64,000 nt of DNA from Bradyrhizobium symbiodeficiens (GTDB lineage Bacteria; Pseudomonadota; Alphaproteobacteria; Rhizobiales; Xanthobacteraceae). The translations under genes and the position numbers were made by a program. Below are positions 53,281 through 61,440 of the stretch, one piece after another. A model generated the notes under the pieces. The model did no database searches. It was not told where the DNA came from and saw nothing but the letters and a program-made list of their open reading frames with translations. The first letter of the stretch is position 1; each line of letters begins with the position of its first letter. The stretch spans positions 5,830,501 to 5,894,500 of the forward strand of contig NZ_CP029427.2 of assembly GCF_002266465.3 (NCBI RefSeq), in the 5' to 3' direction.

Positions 53281-54198
53281 ATGTTCACTCCTCCCTCAGC
53301 CTGGTTCACCGGCTTCATCCCGGATATGCCGACTCCGTTCGATACGGCGGACGCGATCGATCTCAAGGCGTTCGCAGCTCTCTGCGAGCGCCAGGTCGCG
53401 GCCCGCGTTCCCGCGCTCGTGGTCTGCGAGACCGCTGGCGAGGCGCCGACGCTCTCGCCGGCCGAGCAGGAGCTCGTCATCCGCACGGCGGTCGATGTCA
53501 CCCGCGGCCGCGTGCGGGTCATCGCCGGCGCGATGTCGAATGCGACCAGCCATGCTATCGAACTCGCGCGGCGGGCGGAGGCAGCCGGCGCCGATGCCGT
53601 CATGGCGGTGGTGCCCGCCTACAACAAGCCGATGCAGGAGGGCATGCTCGCGCACTTCCGCGCGATCGCCGGTGCGATCGGCTTGCCGGTGATCCTGCAC
53701 GACGTTCCTTCCCGCACGCTGCGCCCGCTGGCCGACGAGACGCTTTTGCGTCTGGCCGAATCCCGCCAATTCGTGGGCTTGAGTGACGGCGGCGGCGACA
53801 TCACCCGCCCGATGCGCCTGTCCCGGCACCTGTCTGCGGGCTTTCGCCTGCTGTCAGGCGACGACGTTACCGCCTTCGCCTACATCGCGGACGGCGGCGA
53901 TGGCGTGATCTCCGAAGTTGCCAACATCGCGCCGGATCTCTGCCGCACGATCTTTTCGCAGGTCAGGCAAGGCCGGCTGCAATCCGCACGCTACCTGCAC
54001 AAGCGCCTGATCCCGCTCATCACCTGCCTCTCCAGGGAAAGCCCGGCGGCCCTCAAGAGCGCCCTCGCCATGCTCAACTTGATGCGGCCGGACACGCGGC
54101 TGCCGATCGTGCCGTCCGACGCCGCTGGCCGCGCGGAGATCGCAAGAGCCTTCGCCGCGATCGCCGACGAGGAGCTGATCGATGGCGTCGGAGCCTGA
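53281..54198 (+). CDS. DapA/NAL-family TIM-barrel protein lacking the Schiff-base lysine
   Basis: 305 residues, full length for the family. N-terminal GFIPDMPTPFDTADAIDLKAF, CETAGEAPTLSPAEQ, VVPAYNKPMQEGMLAHF and GLPVILHDVPSRTL are clear DapA landmarks. At the catalytic positions the expected Tyr (E. coli Y133) is His140 and the Schiff-base Lys (K161) is Ser168 in FVGLSDGGGD; the 28-residue spacing is exact. Class I aldolase chemistry is therefore not expected, and it should not be called dapA. It may bind a small keto-acid or have a structural role. It sits inside the small-gene cluster, and its end overlaps the next gene by 17 bases. Confidence 0.85.
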   Translation: MFTPPSAWFTGFIPDMPTPFDTADAIDLKAFAALCERQVAARVPALVVCETAGEAPTLSPAEQELVIRTAVDVTRGRVRVIAGAMSNATSHAIELARRAEAAGADAVMAVVPAYNKPMQEGMLAHFRAIAGAIGLPVILHDVPSRTLRPLADETLLRLAESRQFVGLSDGGGDITRPMRLSRHLSAGFRLLSGDDVTAFAYIADGGDGVISEVANIAPDLCRTIFSQVRQGRLQSARYLHKRLIPLITCLSRESPAALKSALAMLNLMRPDTRLPIVPSDAAGRAEIARAFAAIADEELIDGVGA

Positions 54199-54619
54199 TG
54201 CGGCGCGGCCATCCGGCTCTCACATGCTGCAATCGACTGAAGAACCGCAGAGGCTGCTTCGGGCCTGGCAACTGGCGGTGCTGCGCTTTGCGGTGACGCT
54301 GGACGAACCCGACAGGCTCAATGTCGTCGCGCTCGCCACAGAGCTCGATCGTCTCGGCGGCCGGCGCGAGCTTGATGATACCCTCCATTTCTTCCGGCGA
54401 AGCTCCTCAAAACTGTGCGCGGCAATCCACGGGCAGCAACAGAATGCGGATGCAACCCTGGACGGCTTCTTCAGCCAGATCGAAGAACCACGCCTACGGC
54501 TCGCTTTCGCCGCAGCCATCGGCATGACGCATTCGGCCCCAGTAACGCCTGGGGTTCGATCGAAGCTGCGCGCCGACCTCTTCAAGGGGCTGACGGCGCG
54601 ACGTCCGGTTTCCTTATGA
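54182..54619 (+). CDS. unrecognised 145-residue protein
   Basis: Starts at ATG 54182 inside the end of the DapA-like gene; an internal ATG at 54224 (MLQSTEEPQ) is an alternative start. The protein is helical and charged (RLLRAWQLAVLRFAVTLDEPDRLNVVALATELDRLG, DDTLHFFRRSSSKLCAAI). No signal peptide or membrane segment, no family recognised. The overlap suggests coupled translation with the DapA-like protein. Confidence 0.65.
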   Translation: MASEPDAARPSGSHMLQSTEEPQRLLRAWQLAVLRFAVTLDEPDRLNVVALATELDRLGGRRELDDTLHFFRRSSSKLCAAIHGQQQNADATLDGFFSQIEEPRLRLAFAAAIGMTHSAPVTPGVRSKLRADLFKGLTARRPVSL

Positions 54620-54629
54620 CATTCCTATA
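54614..54629 (+). promoter_or_regulatory. TTATR-N6-YTATR element upstream of the 63-residue gene
   Basis: TTATG (54614-54618), six bases, CTATA (54625-54629), ending 101 bp before the ATG at 54731. It overlaps the 3' end of the preceding gene and lies at the same distance from its target as the other two plus-strand copies. Confidence 0.5.
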
Positions 54630-54730
54630 TGACTGCCCTGGCGCTCATCTCGCAATCCTACGCCGGGATCATCATCCTACGAGACGGATCAGGACGGCTC
54701 TCGCCGCACCACAGACAAGGACTTCCGAAG

Positions 54731-54922
54731 ATGTCGATGCTGACCCACGGCCTTGAACGGCCTCTCGCCTGGGCGGAGCGCCCGGTGCTGATTTCGGAAG
54801 CGCGCAAGGCACAGCTCAAGCGCCTCGCGCTCGGCGCGCTGACTTTGCTCTCGATGGGCAGCGTGCTCACCGCGCTCATTGCGCTGCGGACCGCAATCTA
54901 CGTCTGGCATCTCCACCCCTGA
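54731..54922 (+). CDS. small single-helix membrane protein
   Basis: 63 residues from ATG 54731, with AAGGA eight bases upstream. A charged N-terminal half (AWAERPVLISEARKAQLKRL) is followed by one long hydrophobic helix (ALGALTLLSMGSVLTALIAL) and a short C-terminus with His (VWHLHP). N-in topology is likely. Family unknown. It is preceded by the fourth copy of the direct-repeat element. Confidence 0.65.
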   Translation: MSMLTHGLERPLAWAERPVLISEARKAQLKRLALGALTLLSMGSVLTALIALRTAIYVWHLHP

Positions 54923-54970
54923 TCCACCGCGGCAGACATCATGACCCTGCAGATGTGTGAGGAGGCCGCC

Positions 54971-55348
54971 ATGGCTGCCGTTGCTCTACAAGCCGTGCAC
55001 CGCGCATCGAAGTCACGAACCGGGGCGCCTGATATCGGCGCGGCGACGGCGCTCAAGCCGCTCGATCCCGATGTCGTCAGCCCCGCCATTCCCGCCTTCT
55101 TCATCGGGCACAACCGTGCCGGCCTCTGGGTTGCCCGCGAGGCGCAGGGCCGCGCCGGCGGTCTCTTCCTGTTCAAGAGTTCCGCGGTCGAATTCGCCCA
55201 CCGCCGCAGCGCGCCGGCCCGATGCGCACTGGTGTTTCCGGCCGAGACCTTCGAGCTCGACATCGAGAACCAGGGCAGTCCGCTGGTCGCGCTTGCGGCC
55301 CGATGGCTGGACGGGATGAAGCGAAATCTGGCCCGCCTTGTGAGGTAA
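54971..55348 (+). CDS. small protein of an unnamed IGHN-GxWVAxE-GGLF family (copy 2)
   Basis: 125 residues from ATG 54971, seven bases after GAGGAGG; an ATG at 54941 would add ten residues. The middle (about residues 40-75) repeats the signature of the 84-residue protein at 53002: FIGHN.AG.WVARE..G.AGGLF with a following A.EFA. N- and C-terminal extensions are longer here. Function unknown. The next micro-gene starts four bases after its stop. Confidence 0.7.
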   Translation: MAAVALQAVHRASKSRTGAPDIGAATALKPLDPDVVSPAIPAFFIGHNRAGLWVAREAQGRAGGLFLFKSSAVEFAHRRSAPARCALVFPAETFELDIENQGSPLVALAARWLDGMKRNLARLVR

Positions 55349-55352
55349 CGAC

Positions 55353-55445
55353 ATGATCGAGCTCAAGATCGTCATCCTGGTCGCATTGTTGGGCGCATTG
55401 CTGCTGGGCACGCGCGTCACCGCGCGCCCGGCCTCGGACGGCTAG
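55353..55445 (+). CDS. 30-residue hydrophobic micro-protein
   Basis: Reads MIELKIVILVALLGALLLG, then a basic/polar tail (TRVTARPASDG). One transmembrane helix. GAGGT lies seven bases upstream, within the end of the preceding gene. Position and ribosome-binding site support translation; no family known. Confidence 0.58.
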   Translation: MIELKIVILVALLGALLLGTRVTARPASDG

Positions 55446-55446
55446 C

Positions 55447-55575
55447 ATGCAGCCCTTCAAGGGGAATCTCGAGCAGGCGGTCACAACGACCATCCTGACC
55501 ATGACGCTCAGCCTGATCTGGGGCGCCATCCTGACGCTCGTGATCACGCTTGTCGCGCGCGGGCTCGGCGTCTAG
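55447..55575 (+). CDS. 42-residue membrane micro-protein
   Basis: Starts at ATG 55447, one base after the stop of the preceding micro-gene. A polar N-terminus (QPFKGNLEQAVTTTI) is followed by a helix (LTMTLSLIWGAILTLVITLVA) and a short RGLGV end. The tight junction suggests coupled translation. No recognisable family; last gene of the cluster. Confidence 0.58.
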   Translation: MQPFKGNLEQAVTTTILTMTLSLIWGAILTLVITLVARGLGV

Positions 55576-55729
55576 CCCCTTCTTGCTCCGACCGTGAATC
55601 GAACTTGACTGCCTACGCGGCGAGCAACCCGGCCCACAGTGCGGTGACGTTGCCCGCCGAGGCGGGCCGTCCTGCGGAAAACGCCGCGCCGATCTGGCAC
55701 AATTCCAGGGAACCGTGTAGAGCGGTTTC

Positions 55730-56365
55730 ATGAGCACAGGCAGTGTCAACGTCGTCGCCCATCCCCTGGTCCAGCACAAGCTCTCGCTGATGCGGGAGAA
55801 GGATCGCTCGACCAAGAGCTTTCGCGAGATTCTGAACGAGATCGGGATGCTGCTCGGCTACGAGGTGACGCGCGATTTGCCGCTGGAGCTGGTCGAGATC
55901 GAGACGCCCATCGCGCCGATGCGGGCGCCCAAGATCGCCGGTAAAAAGCTCACGCTGGCGCCGATCCTGCGCGCCGGCGTCGGCTTCCTCGACGGCATGC
56001 TGGCGCTGATGCCCTCGGCGCGCATCGCCCATATCGGGCTCTACCGCGATCCCGAAACATTGCAGGCCGTGGAATATTACTTCAAGGCGCCGCAGGACCT
56101 GTCCGACCGCACCGTGATCCTGATGGACCCGATGCTGGCGACCGGCAACTCGGCCTGCGCCGGCGCCTCCCTGCTCAAGGCCCGCGGCGCCCGCGACATC
56201 CGCTTCGTGTGCCTTCTGGCCGCGCCCGAGGGTATCGCGCAGTTCCAGAGCGAGCATCCGGACGTGCCGATCTGGACCGCCGCGATCGACGAGCGACTCA
56301 ACGACCACGGCTACATCGTGCCTGGCCTGGGCGATGCCGGCGACCGGATGTTCGGCACCAAGTAG
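55730..56365 (+). CDS. upp: uracil phosphoribosyltransferase
   Basis: 211 residues. The PRPP-binding loop is in VILMDPMLATGNSACAGASLLKARGA, the N-terminal HPLVQHKLSLMREKDRSTKSFREIL and the C-terminal uracil-binding GYIVPGLGDAGDRMFGTK are typical. It salvages uracil to UMP. The ATG at 55730 has only a weak ribosome-binding site. It is separated by 154 bp from the small-gene cluster and looks independent of it. Confidence 0.97.
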   Translation: MSTGSVNVVAHPLVQHKLSLMREKDRSTKSFREILNEIGMLLGYEVTRDLPLELVEIETPIAPMRAPKIAGKKLTLAPILRAGVGFLDGMLALMPSARIAHIGLYRDPETLQAVEYYFKAPQDLSDRTVILMDPMLATGNSACAGASLLKARGARDIRFVCLLAAPEGIAQFQSEHPDVPIWTAAIDERLNDHGYIVPGLGDAGDRMFGTK

Positions 56366-56398
56366 ACAGGTCGGCGCGATCGGGTTACTCCCCTTGCC

Positions 56399-57970
56399 AT
56401 GAGTGCCAACGCGTTTTCGCTGCAATCGCTGATCCGGTCAGAGTCCGTCGCCGATCCCGCCTTCGTATGCGACGGTACGCCGGTCTCGCACGCGGAGTTC
56501 ACCGAAAGGATCGAGCAGACCGCGGCCTGGCTTGCGGCGCAGGGGATCGGCAGGGGCGACGTGGTCGCAGTCTGGCTGGTCAACCGGATCGAATGGCTCG
56601 CGCTGCTGTTCGCCGCCGCCCGCTGTGGTGCGATCGTCGCGGCCGTCAATACGCGCTACCGCAGCGCGGAAGTCGCGCATCTGCTTCGTTTGTCCGGCGC
56701 CAGGCTGATGGTGGTCGAGGCCGCATTCCGTGCGATCGACTTTGCTGCGATCCTCTCCGATGTCGCAAAGGACGAGGTGCCGGCACTGCAACGGCTCGCG
56801 GTGGTCGGTGCGGATGCGATCCCGGCGCACTGGCCCTGCGTACGCTTCGATGCGTTCGACACGAACTATCCGCCGGCACCAGCTCAAGATGAGGTCGATC
56901 TTCCGGTGCTGCTCTACACGACCTCAGGCACTACCAAGGGGCCGAAGCTCGTTGCGCATTCGCAGCGGACGCTGGCCACGCACGCCAATTCCGTTGCCCG
57001 CGCGCTCCAGCTTGATCCGCAGCGTCATGCGCTGCTGGCCATGCTGCCGTTCTGCGGAACTTTCGGCATGACGAGCCTGCTCGGCTTCGTCGCGGCGGGT
57101 GCGACCGTTCACGTGCTTGACGCCTTCGAGGCGGCACCGGCACTGGAGATCCTCAGCACGCAAGGCATCACGCACGCCTTCGGCTCGGACGAGATGTTCC
57201 GCCGCATCCTCGCCCTCACCGATGCACCACGCCCGTTCCCGCATCTGGAAGTCTGCGGCTTCGCCGCGTTCCAGCCCGGCTGGCGCGAGCTTGCCGCGGA
57301 GGCCGAGACGCGCGGCCTGCCGCTGTTCGGCTTGTATGGCTCGAGCGAGGTGCAGGCCCTGTTCTCGATCGCCCGCGCCGGCGATGCCTTCGCCGACCGG
57401 ATCGAGGGCGGCGGCTGGCCGATGTCGGCCGATGCAAAGGTGCGCGTGCGCGACACCGAGACCGGCGAACTCGCAGCGCTCGGCGTTTCCGGCGAGATCG
57501 AGATCAACGCGCCGTCCCGCTTCCTCGGTTACTTCAACAATCCCGATGCGACGCGCGATGCGTTCACAGCGGACGGCTTCTTCCGCACCGGAGACATCGG
57601 CCGGCTCCGCGGCGATGGTTCCTTCGTCTACGAGACCCGCGCCGGCGATGCCATGCGGCTCGGCGGTTTCCTCGTCGCGCCCGGCGAGATCGAGGACGAG
57701 CTCAAATCGTGCAACGGCGTGGCCGACGCCCAGGTGGTTGCAGTCGATCTCAAGGGCCAGGCGCGCTGCGTCGCCTTCGTGATCCCGGCGAAGGAGCCAC
57801 CAATGCAGGAGACGCTGATCGCGCGCCTGCGCGAGCGGCTCGCCGGCTACAAGGTCCCAGCCCGGATTTATGTCGTGGAAGCCTTTCCCGTCACCGACAG
57901 CGCCAACGGCGTCAAGATCCAGCGCGCCCGGCTTCGTGCCATGGCGATGGAGCGCATCGCGGCCGAATGA
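56399..57970 (+). CDS. AMP-dependent acyl-CoA synthetase/ligase family protein
   Basis: 523 residues. P-loop-like motif LLYTTSGTTKGPKLVAHSQ, the A5-type YGSSEVQ, hinge motif FFRTGDIGRLRGDG, and the C-terminal catalytic Lys in ANGVKIQRARLR. It belongs to the ANL superfamily and should activate a carboxylic acid as acyl-AMP and then acyl-CoA; the substrate cannot be read from the sequence. It starts 33 bp after upp and ends seven bases before the convergent flgL. Confidence 0.9.
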   Translation: MSANAFSLQSLIRSESVADPAFVCDGTPVSHAEFTERIEQTAAWLAAQGIGRGDVVAVWLVNRIEWLALLFAAARCGAIVAAVNTRYRSAEVAHLLRLSGARLMVVEAAFRAIDFAAILSDVAKDEVPALQRLAVVGADAIPAHWPCVRFDAFDTNYPPAPAQDEVDLPVLLYTTSGTTKGPKLVAHSQRTLATHANSVARALQLDPQRHALLAMLPFCGTFGMTSLLGFVAAGATVHVLDAFEAAPALEILSTQGITHAFGSDEMFRRILALTDAPRPFPHLEVCGFAAFQPGWRELAAEAETRGLPLFGLYGSSEVQALFSIARAGDAFADRIEGGGWPMSADAKVRVRDTETGELAALGVSGEIEINAPSRFLGYFNNPDATRDAFTADGFFRTGDIGRLRGDGSFVYETRAGDAMRLGGFLVAPGEIEDELKSCNGVADAQVVAVDLKGQARCVAFVIPAKEPPMQETLIARLRERLAGYKVPARIYVVEAFPVTDSANGVKIQRARLRAMAMERIAAE

Positions 57971-57977
57971 GGCCGGC

Positions 57978-58889
57978 CTATTTCAGATAGCTCGCAAGAT
58001 TCAGACTCAGGATCTTGCCAAGCGCCGAATAGGACGCGGTAAGTTGCGACTCGTAGGTCGAGAGCTCCGCCGTAACGGCGGCGACGTCGACGCTGGTGAG
58101 GTCGCTCGACAACGTCTCGGCATAGCTCTTGTAGTCGGCCTGGCGCGCGCTCGCCGTCTCGATCGAGGACGCCGCGCTGGAGAGCTTCGCCTGCACGGCC
58201 GCAGTGTCGTCGAGCGCCGTGCTGGCAAGATCGAGCGCGCTGGAGATGTCCGCAGACGACAGCGAGGTGCTGTTGGCCACGAATTTCAGCACACGCATCA
58301 CTTCCTCGAACGCCGAATTGTCGGCGGTGACCCCATAGGAGACGGTCTCACCGGCGCCGACACGCACCGAGGCGAGCTCGTCGTCGCCGCCGTAGTAGCT
58401 GCTGTCCGCCGTGGTGAGGGACCCCGTCCCGGACGAAAAGCCCGTGAGATCGACCGGGGCCGTGTCGGTCCTGCCGCCGGCAAAGACATATTGGCCGTCA
58501 TACTGCGTGTTCATGATCGACCCCATCTCCTCCAGCATCTGCTGGGCCGAACTGATCACCGAATTCGTCTCGGTCGAGCTTCCGGTCGAGGCGGCGCTGA
58601 GCTGGGAGCGAAGTTGAGTGATGATATCGGTCATCGAGCCGACCGCCGAATACATCACCTGCACCTTGCTGTCGGCGAGCGTCGCGGCGTCGATATAGGA
58701 CTGCGCGCGCGTCACCGAGACCTGGAGGTTGACGACGTGCTGGGCGTCCGAGCCGTAGCCGCCGAGATCGCTCGAGATGATGCCGGACGATTCCTGGACC
58801 TGCTTCTCGGCCATGACCGCCTGCACGCGCAGCGCGTCGGAGATCATCTTGCTCGACTGCGCGAAGGTCGCGACCCGCATCGCCACCAT
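57978..58889 (-). CDS. flgL: flagellar hook-filament junction protein FlgL
   Basis: 303 residues from ATG 58889, nine bases after AGGAGG. Flagellin-like N-terminus (MRVATFAQSSKMISDALRVQAVMAEKQVQESSG) and C-terminal coiled coil (DYKSYAETLSSDLTSVDVAAVTAELSTYESQL), the usual D0/D1 arrangement. It joins the hook to the filament. It lies 13 bp after flgK. Confidence 0.92.
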   Translation of the reverse strand: MVAMRVATFAQSSKMISDALRVQAVMAEKQVQESSGIISSDLGGYGSDAQHVVNLQVSVTRAQSYIDAATLADSKVQVMYSAVGSMTDIITQLRSQLSAASTGSSTETNSVISSAQQMLEEMGSIMNTQYDGQYVFAGGRTDTAPVDLTGFSSGTGSLTTADSSYYGGDDELASVRVGAGETVSYGVTADNSAFEEVMRVLKFVANSTSLSSADISSALDLASTALDDTAAVQAKLSSAASSIETASARQADYKSYAETLSSDLTSVDVAAVTAELSTYESQLTASYSALGKILSLNLASYLK

Positions 58890-58902
58890 GCCCCACTGCC
58901 TC

Positions 58903-60675
58903 CTATGTCGACTGCACGGCGGAGAGCAGCGACGAATACATCGAGTTGACGGCCTGGATCAGCGCTGAAGCTGCCGAATATTTGTTCTGGAGCGTGCTGA
59001 GCTTCGCCGATTCCTCGTCCAGGTTGACGCCCGACTGCGACGACAGCGAGTTCGCATAGGTCGACTGCGCGGTCTCCTTGGCGGTGTAGTTGGTGGAGGC
59101 CTGCGACGACTTGCTCGCGACATCGGAGACGACGGCCGAGGCGTAATCGGCGAGGGAGCCGGTGGTGGCGGCGAGCCCGCCGGTGGAGGAAAATGTCCGG
59201 GACTCCGTCAAGGCATCGTAGAAGGCATTGACGACGGTGGCGGACCCCGACGACAGCACCGAATCGCCGACCGTCAGGCTCGACGAGGAGTCCAGTGTCG
59301 CGAGCTGAAGCTCGTTGGTCCCGGACAGGATCTTGCTGTTGACCGCGATATCCGACGCGCTCGTTCCAGTCACCAAATCGTTGAGACCGAAATACTCCGA
59401 AAATCCCTCGCCTGAGCTTCCCACCGAGCTCGTCATCTCGTTGACGGCGACGCCATTGCCGGAGCCGGTCGCCGTGATCGAGAGATGGCCGTCCGAATCG
59501 ACCGATGCGGAGAGCCCGGAGATGCCGTTGATCGCGGTAACGAGATCGCCGACCGTGGAATAGGACGAGAGGTCGAGATCACCGTAGGAGACCAGATTGC
59601 CGCTCTGGTCGGTGGCTGCGATGCGCACCGTGCCGGTGGCGGAGAGCGCCGTGCTGCTGACGCTGGTCATCCCGGTGAGGCTCGTCGGCGCCGGCACTGC
59701 GGACGCGCTGTTCGAGACGCTGTTCATGGCCGAGGCGAGTTGCTGGGCGAGCTGGTCGAGCTGGGATTGCGCGTCCGGCAGGGTCTTGTCGCGCAAGGTG
59801 ACGAGCGCGCCGATATCGCCGCCTGATATCTGGGAGGTGATATCGACCCCGTTCACCGTGATCGCGCTGAAGCCACTCGACGACGAGCCGGCGGTGTAAG
59901 TCGTCGACGCCGTCACGTTGGCCGCGGCGGTATAGCTGATCGTGTGCGCGGTACTGTCGACCAGCGCCTGGCCGGACGTGGTATAGATCTGGAGATCGCC
60001 GTTCGACGCCGTGAAATAGCTGATGTTCATCTTGGAGGCGACGTCCTGGAGCGCGGTGTTGCGCTGGTCCTCCAGGTCCGCGGTCGATTGGCCGGCCGCC
60101 GCCGTCTGCTTGATTGCTGCGTTGAGATCCGCGATCTGCTCCAGATCCGCATTGACGTCATCGATCGAGGACGAGATGTCCTGGTCGGCATCGCCACGGA
60201 GCTTCTGGATCCCGTTCGATGTCTCCCGCAACTGGCTCGCGACGTCATCGAGTGCGCTGATGACATTGGATTGCAGCGAGGCGCTGCTCGGCGTGCTCGC
60301 CAGCGAAGACAGCGCCGATTCCAGCGTGGCGATGCTGTTTGCGAGCGAGGTTCCCGTGGAGCTCCCATCGGTGCTGCTGGTCGAGCCGTAGAGCTTTTCG
60401 AGCGAGGTCAGATAGGTGTTGGTCTTGTCGGCCGATCCGAGCTCGGAGGTCGCGGAGATCAGCGACTTCAGCAGCAGCTTGTCGACCGTCGAGGTGATGC
60501 CCGTCACCGTGACGCCGGTGCCGACGCCGTTGGTGACGCTGCTCGACTGGTTCGCTGTCTTTGTGGTGTATCCCGTCGTGTCCGCGTTCGAAATGTTCGA
60601 CGACGTCACGCTGATCTGCACCGACGTGGCCGACAGCCCGCTGAAGGCGATCGATCGCGCGATATTGAGTGACAC
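58903..60675 (-). CDS. flgK: flagellar hook-associated protein FlgK
   Basis: 590 residues. N-terminal rod/hook motif SLNIARSIAFSGLSATSVQISVTSSNISNADTTGY, a Ser/Thr-rich central region and the C-terminal YAASALIQAVNSMYSSLLSAV helix. It is the first hook-filament junction protein. It starts 18 bp after the FlgN-like gene and is followed by flgL. Confidence 0.93.
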   Translation of the reverse strand: MSLNIARSIAFSGLSATSVQISVTSSNISNADTTGYTTKTANQSSSVTNGVGTGVTVTGITSTVDKLLLKSLISATSELGSADKTNTYLTSLEKLYGSTSSTDGSSTGTSLANSIATLESALSSLASTPSSASLQSNVISALDDVASQLRETSNGIQKLRGDADQDISSSIDDVNADLEQIADLNAAIKQTAAAGQSTADLEDQRNTALQDVASKMNISYFTASNGDLQIYTTSGQALVDSTAHTISYTAAANVTASTTYTAGSSSSGFSAITVNGVDITSQISGGDIGALVTLRDKTLPDAQSQLDQLAQQLASAMNSVSNSASAVPAPTSLTGMTSVSSTALSATGTVRIAATDQSGNLVSYGDLDLSSYSTVGDLVTAINGISGLSASVDSDGHLSITATGSGNGVAVNEMTSSVGSSGEGFSEYFGLNDLVTGTSASDIAVNSKILSGTNELQLATLDSSSSLTVGDSVLSSGSATVVNAFYDALTESRTFSSTGGLAATTGSLADYASAVVSDVASKSSQASTNYTAKETAQSTYANSLSSQSGVNLDEESAKLSTLQNKYSAASALIQAVNSMYSSLLSAVQST

Positions 60676-60693
60676 GGCGGGATCCCCGACTCG

Positions 60694-61161
60694 TCAGGCG
60701 CTGCGGCTGGTGCCGCTGGAGACGGAGCGCACGGCGACCCGGCCGGAAGCGCCATAGGGCGACACCGCCGCGATCTGCTCGCGGATCGCCTGCATGACGG
60801 CCTCGATCCGGCGGTTGCTGGCCTCGATCGCCGCGCGCAGGCGCACCAGGTTCTCGTCCATCGCCGCGCGCAGCTTCAGGATCCGTTCCATGAGCTGCTC
60901 GCGCAGAATCCGGTCCGCGACGTTCAGGCTGGTCGTGCCCGCCGCGCACTCGGCAACGGTCCTTTCGAACATCTCCGCCAGGCGGTTCTTCTCGTCGACC
61001 TGCTTCAGGCGCGAGGCCGGCAGGCCCTTGGCCAGCTCCACATTCTCCTCGGCGACCAGCGCGGTCAGAACGTCGATGAGTGCGATCAGCGACTTGATCC
61101 GCGTGTCGCCGTTTGCGGCGCTCGTTCTCGTGGCGTGGCTCTTGGCTTTGGCTACAGTCAT
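60694..61161 (-). CDS. FlgN-like flagellar export chaperone
   Basis: 155 residues, almost entirely helical with heptad-like spacing (IKSLIALIDVLTALVAEENVELAKG, LNVADRILREQLMERILKLRAAMDENLVRLRAAIEASNRRIEAVM). Size, helicity and position directly before flgK fit FlgN, the chaperone that escorts FlgK and FlgL to the export gate. Sequence identity to characterised FlgN is not something I can assert. Confidence 0.65.
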   Translation of the reverse strand: MTVAKAKSHATRTSAANGDTRIKSLIALIDVLTALVAEENVELAKGLPASRLKQVDEKNRLAEMFERTVAECAAGTTSLNVADRILREQLMERILKLRAAMDENLVRLRAAIEASNRRIEAVMQAIREQIAAVSPYGASGRVAVRSVSSGTSRSA

Positions 61162-61176
61162 GGTTATCGCCTTCTT

Positions 61177-61440
61177 CTAGTTATTCCGCTTGCCGCGGCC
61201 GGCCTGCGCGTTACGCAGGTAAGCGCCGATCGCGGTCTTCCTGACGGATGCTTGCCTCATCTCACCCTCGACCTCCGCGCATTCCCGCAGCAGGCCACGG
61301 CGCGCCGTCTCGACATCGTCGATCAGCGCGAGCAATTGCCTGCGGTCGCCGCCCTTGGCGGTCGCGGCCCGCGACACCAGTCGTTGCAGCCGACGCAGCA
61401 ATGCCTCTCCGACAACTCTGGACTCTCCACTGCGCACCAC
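61177..61440 (-). CDS. small helical protein between flgE and the FlgN-like gene
   Basis: 87 residues from a GTG at 61440, immediately after the flgE stop codon; a second GTG at 61437 is equally possible and better spaced from GAGGTGA. It is basic and helical (LLRRLQRLVSRAATAKGGDRRQLLALIDDVETARRGLLRECAEVEGEMRQ). Possibly a second secretion chaperone or regulator of hook assembly. No family recognised. Confidence 0.6.
   Translation of the reverse strand: MVRSGESRVVGEALLRRLQRLVSRAATAKGGDRRQLLALIDDVETARRGLLRECAEVEGEMRQASVRKTAIGAYLRNAQAGRGKRNN

Noticed and set aside
53281..54198. Calling the TIM-barrel gene dapA
   Set aside because: The Schiff-base lysine and catalytic tyrosine are replaced, so lysine biosynthesis is not supported.
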